Positions 13,167 to 23,699 of a stretch of DNA of 64,000 nucleotides are shown here, piece after piece. The DNA is from Eulemur rufifrons (taxonomy: Eukaryota > Chordata > Mammalia > Primates > Lemuridae), in contig NC_091010.1 in NCBI RefSeq assembly GCF_041146395.1, positions 44,660,001 to 44,724,000 on the forward strand, read 5' to 3'. Below the pieces are notes generated by a model. The model ran no database searches. It saw nothing but the letters and a program-made list of their open reading frames with translations, and was not told where the DNA came from. Position numbers and translations under genes: made by a program. Each line of letters starts with the position of its first letter. Position 1 is the stretch's first letter.

Positions 13167-13794
13167 AAAAATTTTAACAAATTGTATAGCAAATTTACTG
13201 TATCTTACTTAAAAATGTTAAAGAATCTTTATTTTAGTTTGAATAGGCAAGTGAGTTCTTCATATTAAACTATTTTATTGCAATATATAATTGATGTTAA
13301 ATGTTTCTGCAAAATACATGTTTTGGTTGTGCTCTTGACACAATTGTGATGAGAAATCATAAAAAGCTGGTTGCAGGTATCAGTGGGCATATTTAAAATC
13401 TTTGAGGAAATCATTTGCGCGTTATAACATGCATTCAGTGTGTTTAATTTCTTTGCATTGTGCCAAGATGTGTCCCATTTTCTTAGTGCAATTTTAAGTT
13501 TTCCATGATGAAAATAAATGCATGAATTCATATATTGCAGTGATTTGAAGTAAATTATAGGGACTAGAATTTAAAGAACATTTAAAGGGTGCATTTTGCT
13601 ATTCTTTATATTCTTATGTTCCATTATTATAAGATAAAAGAGTAGAAATAAGTTCAAATCATTATCAGTTTATTCTAGTGCTCCTGCAGTCTGGGAGCAG
13701 ATGCCAGGAGTTTCTGAGATGAGTTTAGTGCAGCATATTGGAACTTCTCGGTCAGAGAAATTTTTGATCCACATTTTATATTGCAGAGATGTTC

Positions 13795-13813
13795 AAGTGT
13801 GTGTGTGTATTTC

Positions 13814-13851
<38 letters not shown>
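13795..13851. repeat. (GT)n and (TA)n simple repeats
   Basis: A short GT run (about 13796-13808) is followed after 15 nt by about 14 TA units. This is a typical intronic microsatellite likely to vary in length. Confidence 0.95.
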
Positions 13852-13855
<4 letters not shown>

Positions 13856-14165
13856 GAATTAAAGTGCTTACACTTAGAACATGCATTTTGTTTTTCAGTT
13901 TTTTTTTTCCTAGTGCTGCTTTTGACCTATTAATCAATTTTACAACCCACTAAAGGTTTGAGAACCACAGTTTGTAAAACAGTAATCTAGGGACAGAATT
14001 ATGAATCCAAATATATTTTTTTAGTTTTTTTCCCTAAAGACCCTTTTAAAATGTTTGTGTTTTGTGTCTGGTGAAAACAGATCTCATACTAGGAAGCCAA
14101 ACATGATCCTCAAATGAGATTTGGCGTTTAAAAACAGTTTCTTTTTTTAATTTTAAGAATCACTA

Positions 14166-14458
14166 TGGCCTGAGCACAGTGCCTCATGCCTATAGTCGTA
14201 GCATGTAGGGAGACCAAGGGAGGAGGATTGTTTGAGGCCAGAAGTTCACGACTAGCCTGAGTAACATAATGAAACCCTCTCTCTACAAAAAAATAGAAAA
14301 ATTAGCTGGGCATGGTCGCTCACTCCTGTAGTCCCAGCTACTTTGGAGGCTGAGGCAGGAGGATTGATTGAGCCCAGGAGTTTGAGGTTGCTGTGAGCTA
14401 TGATGATGCACTCTAGCCTTGGCAACAGAGTAAGACTCGATCTCAAAAAAAAAAAAAA
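14166..14458 (+). repeat. Old dimeric Alu
   Basis: GGCCTGAGCACAGTGCCTCA to an A14 tail, with both arms present and the central A-rich linker AAAAAAATAGAAAAATTAG. It is divergent (AluJ age). It sits 380 bp upstream of the 14842 exon. Confidence 0.9.
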
Positions 14459-14841
14459 CGGCATATGTCTACATTGAGTTGCCTGTGAACTATTGCTGTA
14501 GTATAATAGAACCAATATATTTGGTTGTCCAAGGAAATTTTCCCTTTGGTAATTATATAGTTTAGTTGTATTAGAGTTTACCTGTAAATTTTAAACAAAA
14601 TTTGTAATCAAAAACCATGGATAAAATCTATCCAAAGTGTATGTTTATACGCATTTAGTTTTTATATTAATACTTTTGTGGAGATAAATTTTATCCTGAT
14701 TTGAAGTTTTAAAATATTTTAATTATATTAAACTAATTTGTCTTATTTGCTGTTAACATTTGTCTTTAATTATGCATCTGTGCTTTTGATATTGAATGAA
14801 GAAAGATTTTTGTACAACTCTTTTACCAAATATTTTCACAG

Positions 14842-14974
14842 GGACACTTAGTCGGTCTGGATGAACCAGCTTCGGGAGCTGGGCAAGAAGCTCTGCTTAA
14901 ACAAGAGCAAGCAAAAATCATTCGATTCGAGAGACAAGCAGAAGAGTTCCTCAATGCAGTCTTTTATAGAAAAG
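14842..14974 (+). CDS. LCOR: LCOR internal coding exon (N-terminal extension)
   Basis: This 133-bp exon is bounded by a TTTTCACAG acceptor and an AAAAG|GTTGGT donor. It is open from its first base (phase 0) and ends with one base of a split codon, which joins perfectly to the next exon (AAA G|AC, K-D). It encodes 44 residues, beginning GHLVGLDEPA and ending FLNAVFYRK, and no in-frame ATG is present. The ending resembles the region of the paralogue LCORL that precedes its 'DPNIPLVAQE' segment (recalled, not searched), which argues for real coding use in an N-terminally longer LCOR whose start lies upstream of this window. In transcripts using the downstream ATG at 20159 the exon would be 5' UTR. 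A second, out-of-frame ATG at 14861 opens a 49-codon ORF across the junction. The splice sites are clear; use as coding sequence is inferred. Confidence 0.85.
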
Positions 14975-16610
14975 GTTGGTTTCAGTGAAGAATGACTTAG
15001 CATCTGCTTGTCTTGTTTTAATCTGCTTAATTTCAATGTCATTTTAAAAGTTACTCCTAAAAATATTTTTCTTTATTGATGGGACACTTTATATTTCTCT
15101 GTATTCCTTTGATCAGGTTGAATTTGGAACAGGGTTAATTAAGGCAACCCCTGTGCCCCCTTTAGGCTCTGAAGTGATGGTGAGTTTTAGTTAAATACTT
15201 GAGAGAAGTACTATGAAACTCTGAAAATTGTAATATCTCAGTACTTCTATATTTGCTAGACAGATTTTCATACCAAGACAGGTTACATTTTAATCACTGA
15301 TAACTATATATAAACTGCAAATTTTTGGTTATTCTAACCTGAGATCTAATTTGAGCAGAAATGTAGTTATATCTTAAAATTAGATTTATAAGCATTTTTT
15401 TCTCCACACTTTCACTGAAATTTTTTGTATTGTTAAAATTAAGAGAAACTCATTATTATATAATAAACTTTCCCCTTGCATTTGAGGTGGCATTAATAGC
15501 TTTACCTCTTGCATTTTTTTCAATTTATCTTTCTCCTTAAACTTTTATAAGTTTATTTTACATTTCTTTTGAAATACAGAAAAGTTCTCCAGTCATAGAG
15601 TTTTGAGGTTTAGAATTCTTCATGGAGACATTTACTTTCTCTATCCACAAAGCATAATTGCCATCCACCAAGACCTTAAGAAAACTTCCCTTCCTGATCC
15701 ACTCTAGTGAAGAGTCTTTACTTTCAAGAAATTCTTCCCAGAGGGATCTGTATTTCTTAGTTACACTTCTCCTCTAGTTCCAAGAAGGAGATTACTATGA
15801 TAGGTTCTAAAAAAGTTTCCTGTAAACTCCTGATGATTTTGAATATCCTTATTTAACCTTCAGCAGACTCAGTGATTCCATTTTCTTTAATTTTTCTTCA
15901 TATGTTCTAGTTTACAGCTCTCATTCCTCTGAAAATTCCCTTCTTCCCTCTGAAGTTTGAAGGGTTTGATTATACTCTGGTTAAAAGTCTGATAAATGCT
16001 GGTTCTAATGGGTTTGTTACAGTTGGATACCAGCTGGGCTTCTACTTAATGTGACCAGTGTTTTCAAAAGGTGGTGTGAGGTGAAATGTCACGTAAAATT
16101 AAGAAATGCACAGATTATTGTTTTTCTGTGGCACTTTTTTTTTCTTTTTTCAGTTTCTTCTATTAGATCCCTAGGCAAAATTAAATCTTTTAGTGCATCC
16201 TTACTTCTGCACCCTCTGACCTAAATCTCCCAGGCAAGTCTCCCATGCTCACCTTATCCTCATAAAGTACTTTGAATTCCAAAATTATGTTCATAATTGT
16301 CATTTTTTTAGTTTTATGAACATTTGCTTTATTAAAATAATTTACATTTATAGTATAAGTGACTGATTTATCAGTTTATTAGCCAAATAAAATACCTTTT
16401 CTGCTCCTGTCCTTTAGGTTGTATACAGGGTCATTGGTCTTATGTGTTGTTACAGCAAGCTTCATTATCTAAAAAGAGGAACCTCCTCTCCCTGGCTTAC
16501 CTAGAGGAACTGCTTTCATCCACTCTTTATTTAGGGGGCATTAATGAGGTCAGTCATTCCTACAGAGAAATTCTGTCCTACTTCTCTACTAGTCCCATCC
16601 CTTTGACATA
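14975..16610. other. LCOR: Intron, nothing recognised
   Basis: AT-rich intron sequence after the 14842 exon, with no gene or identifiable repeat. Confidence 0.5.
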
Positions 16611-16810
16611 GATAGTAACTTTTTTTTTTTTTTTTTTTTTTTTTTGAGACAGAGTCTCACTCTGTTGCCCAGGCTAGAGTGAGTGCCGTGGCGTCAGCCT
16701 AGCTCACAGCAACCTCAAACTCCTGAGCTCAAGCGATCCTCCTGTCTCAGCCTCCCGAGTAGCTGGGACTACAGGCATGCACCACCATGCCTGGCTAATT
16801 GATAGTAACT
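16611..16810 (-). repeat. Young strepsirrhine Alu, 5' truncated, with target duplication
   Basis: A T-run followed by GAGACAGAGTCTCACTCTGT, GTGCCGTGGCGTCAGCCTAG and ending GCCTGGCTAATT gives only one arm of an antisense Alu. The direct repeat GATAGTAACT(TTTT) lies exactly on both sides (16611-16620 and 16801-16810), so this is a complete retroposition event of a truncated copy. Its text is near-identical to the corresponding arm of the 43.2 kb copy. Confidence 0.92.
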
Positions 16811-17908
16811 TTTTAACATTAAAGTTTTTATATTTAGAAATTAAATTTTGGGGTATAACCTTTAGGGGAGGGGAATTCTTGCCTTGGAATCAGTCTTGAT
16901 AGATTTCAAGAGATGGAAATCCTCTGAAATTTTAAGTTATGTTTGTGTATTTGTTTATATACTGGTATGTGAAGCTAGGAAAAAGAATCGAAAGTTCCCT
17001 TCCCTTTGCTTTATGTCTGACCATTGTTATTCTTAGATATCTTATTAAATCTCTTGAAAATGTCTCAGAGATGGGCATTAGTATTCTTCAGATGAATACC
17101 AGAAGTGTTCAGTATCCAGGGATGTGATGGGCACTTTAGTCTGAAGAGAATATTTTGTTTTTATAAATAATTCAGATGTTTGGATTTGGTCGTTTGTTTC
17201 CAAGTATTGCAAATTGTGTATTTTAAGTAATTGAGTGTGTGTAAATTATATGGGTTTAAGTAGAAACATTTGCAATAAAAGTAGGCTTTTGGGATGTGGA
17301 CTGTAATAAATTTTAATTTAAGAACAATATACCTTCCAAAGCTGTCATAATCAATTTTTTTTTCAGCTTGCTTTGTGACTTGTATTAGAAAATTTGACCC
17401 TTTTTCTAAAAGTTAGATTCACATTTTAAAATATACAGGTGACTATGGTGTAACACGTTTTTCTGTAGTTTTATATTGATCTGATTTCTTGCTTTTATTT
17501 GACTCAATTGTGTTCCCTTGGGGATGGGTATGTTTATAGAAACGTATTTTAAGTAAGTCAAAGAATGAAATCTGTTTTAAAAACTTTCAAAAGATACAGA
17601 TATTTAAATGGAAGAGATGCCATTCATATGAAAACATTGAATATGTTTTGTCTCATGATTGTGTTATTCAGGAAAGAGACAAGATATGCTGCAGGCATTT
17701 AAAGCTCAAAGATAGAGGTTTATGGTCTTTATCCTAAAATCTTTGACTCTTTACAGAGCTCTTTTGTCATATTAATTTATTAATACTAAACACAGACATT
17801 TCATAAATTATTTCATGTTGCTTCTTATTTGAAAATAATTCCTCTTTATGTATTACACATTTCCCAACTTTTCCGTAGGAAAAGGATATACTGATATATT
17901 AAAACTTA
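16811..17908. other. LCOR: Intron, nothing recognised
   Basis: AT-rich intron without a gene, RNA or repeat that I can support. Confidence 0.45.
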
Positions 17909-18194
17909 GGGGCCAGGCACCGGGGCTCAAGCCTAGCACTCTGGGAAGCTGAGGCAGGATTGCTTGAGCTCAGGAGTTCAAGACCAGCCTGAGCAAGAGC
18001 AAGACCCCATCTCTACTAAAAATAGAAAATTAGCTAGGCATGGTAGCATGCACCTGTAGTCCCAGCTACTACTGGGGAGGCTGAGGCAGGAGAGTTGCTT
18101 GAGCCCAGGAGTTTGAGGTTGCAGTGAGCTATGGTGACAACACTGAATTTTACCTGGGGCAAAGGAGCGAGAATCTGTCTCTAAAAAATAAAAA

Positions 18195-18195
<1 letters not shown>
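17909..18195 (+). repeat. Dimeric Alu
   Basis: It begins GGGGCCAGGCACCGGGGCTC, passes the linker TACTAAAAATAGAAAATTAG and ends GAGAATCTGTCTCTAAAAAATAAAAAA. Both arms are present; moderately diverged. Confidence 0.9.

Positions 18196-18196
<1 letters not shown>

Positions 18197-18225
<29 letters not shown>
18197..18225. repeat. (TA)n microsatellite at the Alu tail
   Basis: About 14 TA units directly follow the A-rich tail of the Alu, a common origin of microsatellites. Confidence 0.95.
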
Positions 18226-19427
18226 ACAAACTTGTAATTTTATACAGTCATTCATATGGTGATTGTATGCCATGTAGAAGAAAAATGGATCTTAACTCGA
18301 AAGTTAAATGACTAAAATTCCAGTGGATAGAGTTATTTACAAAGCAATGTACAGGGAAAGTGTTTATTAAAACATTTGAGGAACCATTGTCAGTGATTGT
18401 AGCAGCTTCTGAACCTTACCTAATTGAATACCTTTATTTTTAAGTGTCTAGAATATTCATAGTCTCTATTTATGGAGAGAAAACTTAGGGTTACAAATAC
18501 TTCTTAGTAAGAAACATTATTATTGGTAGAGCAAGCCTCATTAAACTTCAGAGAATTAAATAAATATTCTGACTTTATGAGCATCTTCTGATATTGAATA
18601 TTGTCCTTCAGGAAAAAAAATGTTATGTTTTTATGAGTCCTGTGAAATTTTAATGATGTGTTTGTTGCTTGTTTTTTTGTTTGTTGTGGAGATTTCAGAT
18701 TTTAGTTAGTAATAAGAGTCAGTTTTTCTTTAACTTATAAATCAACCTCTTAAGTTTCTTACAGGTCCAAAATACTGTGGGTAAAGTTATTTGCCTTCTA
18801 TAGCTAATCTTTAAAAGACCAAGGAAACTGAGATTTTCTAAGAACCATCTTCTAAAGCCTCAGAAGTATGGTGGGGAGTAAAGGTCATAGGTAGAACAGT
18901 AAGATCAGGGGAAAAGTTTTAATCAAGGGTCTGTCACTAACCATCTTTACAGATTTGTAGAGGCCACTTATTCTTTAGCTCGTTGTCTTTACAAAAAGGG
19001 AATATTTCATGGTGATTGATTTGATTGACCCATTTATTACTCAAATAAGTGGAATGCACACTTTTCACCAGGCAAGATTAGGTATGCAAAAGTAAATAAA
19101 CACACTCTCTGCTCTTGAGAAGTTTAGTCTTCCTGATTGACTATTACAGTGTGGTAATTACAGAGACCTGATAATATATTTATGCAAATCATTTCCCTTT
19201 CATCTTAACCTCATAATGACCTTCAGGGTCCCTTCCAGTGCTAAAAGTTCTATGAGTTAATGAGTTTGTGTTGTCTAAACCTAACATTGACTAGTAATTG
19301 ATAACTTAGATGTTTATTATATCCCTAGCTATTGTGTTAATAGTTGGCAGGGTGTATTTAAAGAACTCATGGGAAATATGGTCTTTCTTAGGCTTTTGAG
19401 ATCTGGCATTTAAACTCCCAGCCAGGG
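18226..19427. other. LCOR: Intron, nothing recognised
   Basis: AT-rich intron with no gene or clear repeat. Confidence 0.45.
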
Positions 19428-19607
19428 ATTCTAAAATTGTGGTCCCCAGACCAGCAGTATCTAGGAACCTGTTAGAAATACCAGTTCTTGAGCCCACCCT
19501 AGAACTACTCAATCAGAAATTCTGGGAATAGGACCCAGCAATCTGTTTTTACAAGTCAGCAGAGTGATTCTGATGAATATTAAAGTGTAAAAACTACTGC
19601 CCTAGCC
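19428..19607. repeat. MER5-type hAT fragment
   Basis: Ends resembling the MER5A/B terminal repeats (TAAAATTGTGGTCCCCAGAC ... AAAAACTACTGCC), with the middle motif CAGAAATTCTGGGAATAGGA, in the consensus order CAGTGGTTCTCAA ... TTCTGATTTAATTGG ... TTGAGAACCACTG. It is a small non-autonomous relic. Confidence 0.7.
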
Positions 19608-20108
19608 TATCATAGGATCTTAAAATAAGTGTCTCCTTTTATAATCTTGGTATGCTTTCAGTCTTAAATGGAAAGTAAATTAAACATTCATGAACTCAGT
19701 AACCCATTCTTCAAAAATTGAGGATGAGTTGGCTGAGGAAAAAATCTAGGGAAACCTGATGTGATCTATAGATGTAACAGGGTAGTAATTATTTCATAAG
19801 AGAAGGGTTTTGGGATTTATGTATCAGGTAAGTGATTCATGCCCATAAGATATACTACTTGTTATCCCTTTATTTAATTTCATAATCCTGGGGGGCGGGG
19901 AAATGTTTAGATATATTTTTATGAAAATTTTCTTTTTTAAAAATCTGTAACTCAAAAGTTAGAAATTAAAAATAGAAGTCAAAGGGAGAATACTATTTTT
20001 AAGATATTGCATTTTAAGGAAAAGAAAATGAAATTTTATGTTTACTTGAAAGCTGTCTTCTTTTAGTACATTATCCCACTTTAAAAGTAAATAAATCTTT
20101 ATTTACAG

Positions 20109-20396
20109 ACAGTCCCTGGGTCTCCGACCCCAATATTCCCCTAGTGGCCCGTGAGATCATGCAGCGAATGATCCAACAATTTGCTGCTGAATATACCTCA
20201 AAAAATAGCTCTACTCAGGACCCCAGCCAGCCCAATAGCACAAAGAACCAAAGCCTGCCGAAAGCATCTCCAGTCACCACCTCTCCCACGACTGCAACTA
20301 CTCAGAACCCTGTGCTCAGCAAACTTCTCATGGCTGACCAAGACTCACCTCTGGACCTTACTGTCAGAAAGTCTCAGTCAGAACCTAGCGAACAAG
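20109..20396 (+). CDS. LCOR: LCOR exon with start codon, NR box and CtBP motif
   Basis: This 288-bp exon lies between a TTTACAG acceptor and a CAAG|GTATGG donor and has phase 1 at both ends. The usual LCOR start is the ATG at 20159 (A at -3). Counting from it, residues 53-57 are LSKLL, the LXXLL-like box by which LCOR binds agonist-bound nuclear receptors. Residues 64-70 are PLDLTVR, a PxDL motif of the type that recruits the CtBP corepressor. Upstream of the ATG the frame stays open (DSPWVSDPNIPLVAREI) into the 14842 exon, so the ATG may be internal in longer isoforms. The exon is shared by classical LCOR and PALI1. Because its length is a multiple of three, skipping it would keep the frame of the extended form but would delete both motifs. 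Identification is firm from near-identity to human LCOR as remembered. Confidence 0.97.
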
Positions 20397-23181
20397 GTAT
20401 GGTTTGATGTCGAGGTCTCCTCTGTCCAATCAGAATACTTTAACTTGGGGGAGAAAAAAGTATTGGCAAGTAGAGCACCAGCAACAATAATAGAATAAAA
20501 AAACTAATGTGATTAAGTTATTTCTGAATATGCAGTAAAGGAGAAGCACAAATAAAGTTGTTACAGCCTCTCATCAGCAGTTTGTAGTCATGATTGATGT
20601 ACTACCCAGGAAAGTCAGGTGATGGCAGTTGTCACTGATCTTTAAGTTGCTTGATATTTATATAAGCATTTTACACTTTGCAAAGCATTGTCATATCTTT
20701 TTTTTTTTTTTTTTAACTCCTATGGGAAAGTAAGTTTTTCCCCTTATCCATTCATGTTCTAGGATTAGCACCTGAGAAGTGTACCTTTACTTGTTAGGTA
20801 AAGAAGTGTACCTTTACTTGTTAGGTATAAGTAAATTAGATCATAAGGAAAAAATATGTATTATTTACAATTTAAAAAAAAACTAGGGTTAGAAATAGAG
20901 AAGACAGTAGAACACACTTTAGGTTAAGTGTATTCATTGTTTTATAAATGTATAAACACATCCACTGTATTATGAACTGGCCTTAAAGTATTTCCAAAAG
21001 GGAATTTGTTGATGAGGACCCTAATTAAGTGAAGAGGTTAAGAGGTTATCAGTTTTGTTTAGCAAGTGTTTCTTGCATCTCTGAAAAGTTTATTCTTTTC
21101 AGTAAATTAAATATTCCTGTTGCTTTGTGATCTCACTTACCTTTAATTTCACAAAGACTGAAGTGAGCATTTCAACTCAGCCATTTGTTTGAACCACTGC
21201 AAATTGTAAATTGATGATGTCTATACTAATGAGATTTTATTGTTGTAGAAATCTCATAAGAGAATACAGAAAGGTTATGAGATAATGTGGATTTATTGGT
21301 GAGAAATACATGTTTATTTTGGGAAGAAAATAAATTTAATTCTTAAAAGAACTTCCTTGAAAGGACTTTGTTTTGAGTAGTTTTCCTTTGCTTATTTCCT
21401 ATTTCAGTGTGGTGAACAGCAAACAAAATATCTAAGTTCTGAGATATTTCCTGATAGGATACCTCCTAGTTGTCCTATGCTCACATTGATCATGTAACTT
21501 TGTTTAACTTATTTGTAAAATTGTATCTTGTCTTTTTTATTGATGATTTCCTTTACCATAAATTGGTAGTTTTTACTAAAAATCTCTTTGCTGTAAGTAT
21601 TGCATCAAAAGCTTCAGGTTTATATTAGGAGAGTGGCAGCAAAGAAGTGTATTTAAAGTATTAATCATGGAGGTTAACATACAATGTTATAGCTAGTGTT
21701 ATACTGAAGAGAGATGTGGTGGTGACAGCATGCTCTTACCAAGAGAAGTTTGAACTACATGACAGCATTATAGTGTATAAACTTCAAATGAAGCAGAAGT
21801 TTTTAAATTACATTTCCTTAATGAATCTTGGTGTTTTCAACTTCAGTCACAGTATTTTTAGTGGTAGATTTAAAATGTGTTGCCTGTTTAGTTTAGAAGT
21901 TTTTAAACAATACTGTCTTTGCTTGGAAATATTTTAAGCAATACGTTTGCTTATTAGATAGATACCTAATTGAGTTAGATGTCTAACAGGATACTTGGTT
22001 CTGTAAGATTACAATTGTATTCTTAGAACTATCAGTGACTAAAGGACCAAACTGTTTATGAGGATGGGCTTTTTGTTTATAAATTCAGTTGCATGTTTAT
22101 TTCTAACAGCTTGAAATAGGGAGTGTTAGAATGTCCTCAGACACAAGTCGTGAATAGGTTTTATCCTGCGGTGACCAGATAGCAAGACCTTTCTGCTGGC
22201 CAACTGAAAATTGGAGGCCATGAGTATTATCTTGCTCTGTTAATTTTGGCAGCTTTAAAAGTTGTCCAGACTATGAGATGTTTTTTGTAGATAAGTCTAT
22301 AAAGGGAAAAATGTCTTTGAAGGAAAATAAAGTCTTCTAATTTTATGTGTCCATAACATGGATTTGTGATTTGGTCTAGCTTCAGTAAAAAACGGTTATA
22401 CTTCTGGGCTCTCACTGGTATCAAGACTGTTTCATTCTTCTTTCCTCAAACTTTGTCCACCTATTTTTAATACCTTCTTAACTGAAAACAACTTGCCTTT
22501 ATAAATTTCAGCAAATGAATTTTGAATCTCTGCAGATTTTTTCAAAAGATTGAATCCAGATACATCATTTTTTTGTAGATGTGTCCAAAGAATAATTAGG
22601 AGACACCCAAATTATAAACCATTAACAACTGATTCATCTTACACACTATATTGTTTAGTGTATGCATGTAATTTGACCATATAAACTTACATGTTAAAAT
22701 AATTTTTGTCTTAAAATTGTCTGTATCCAACTTTTATGTACTTTTGGAGTTTCAGATAGATTTTGCTCTTAAGAAATTTGGTTTTATAGTTTGTACGCCA
22801 TGAGGGACATTAAAAACTCATATGCTTTGATCAGGTAAATTTAGAAAATGAAGTCTTAAGAATTCTAATGCAGGACCTCATGCTATGTAAACTGCTATTT
22901 CTAATATCTCACTGTATTTTAACATCTTCTCTAGCATGTTTTACCTTTTGCCCCTTTAATATATTTAGCCCTTGGAGATACTAGATATAACATGCTTTGC
23001 TAAATTTATGTTGCTTCAGGAGGAAAAATATCCTGATTCTATTGAATTGATTTCATAACTCAAATATATGACTAGCATATCTGGTCAGTTGACTGAGCCT
23101 ACTGCTTTTTCATTTTGAACCTATTCAGTTCATTTGCTCCTACTTTTTAATATCCTCAGGTGTTTCTTTGTGTTTCTGCAG
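20397..23181. other. LCOR: Intron between the two CtBP-motif exons
   Basis: A 2.8 kb AT-rich intron with GT and AG ends as described for the flanking exons. It contains a 27-bp tandem duplication at 20777-20829 and no Alu. No gene is seen. Confidence 0.6.
20777..20829. repeat. 27-bp tandem duplication
   Basis: AAGTGTACCTTTACTTGTTA followed by GGTA occurs twice with a 27-bp period. The copies are essentially identical, so the event is recent or the unit is prone to slippage. Confidence 0.9.
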
Positions 23182-23275
23182 ACGGTGTACTTGATCTATC
23201 CACTAAGAAAAGTCCATGTGCTGGCAGCGCTTCCCTGAGCCATTCTCCAGGCTGCTCTAGTACTCAAGGGAACGG
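23182..23275 (+). CDS. LCOR: LCOR exon with second CtBP motif
   Basis: This 94-bp exon lies between a TTTCTGCAG acceptor and an AACGG|GTAAGG donor. It completes the split aspartate codon (G|AC) and ends two bases into a glycine codon (GG|). It encodes residues 80-110, which include VLDLSTK (82-88), a second PxDLS-like CtBP-binding motif, followed by a serine- and glycine-rich linker. This is the last exon common to both products. Its 3' phase fits both alternative terminal exons: GG|G CGA CCT at 26140 and GG|T GAG AAC at 47796. It is therefore the branch point between LCOR and PALI1. Confidence 0.97.
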
Positions 23276-23371
23276 GTAAGGAAAAATATTCGTAGCCTTC
23301 CACAATTTTATATAGCTAATTCATCAAAGGTTGATGCCAATCTCTCTTGTACATTTTAAAAATTAACCCTT

Positions 23372-23693
23372 CAGGCTGGGCACGGTGGCTCATGCCTATA
23401 ATCCCAGTGCTTGGGGAAGCCAAGGTGGGAAGATGGCGTAAGGCCAGGAGTTTGAGACCAGCCTACAAAATATTTAAAATAGTAAAATAAAATCTCTACA
23501 AAATATTTAAAAAATTAGCCAGGGGTGGTGGCATGCACCCGTAGTCCGAGCTACTTGGGAAGCTGAGCAGGAGGATTGCTTGAGGCCAGGAGTGCAAAAT
23601 TGCACTGAACTATGATTGCGCCACTGCACTCCAGCCTGAGCAACAGAATAAAGACCCTGTCTAATTAATAAACAGACAAATAAATAAATATTA
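23372..23693 (+). repeat. Dimeric Alu with target-site duplication
   Basis: It begins GGCTGGGCACGGTGGCTCAT and ends in a (AAAT)n tail. AAAATTAACCCTTCAG lies just before it (23356-23371) and is repeated just after (from 23694), marking a clean insertion 100 bp inside the intron after the 23182 exon. Confidence 0.92.
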
Positions 23694-23699
23694 AAATTA

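Noticed and set aside
20144..20407. Start at GTG 20144 for the LCOR frame
   Set aside because: The valine codon is simply part of the continuous upstream frame; the ATG at 20159 is the known start and GTG initiation is not expected.
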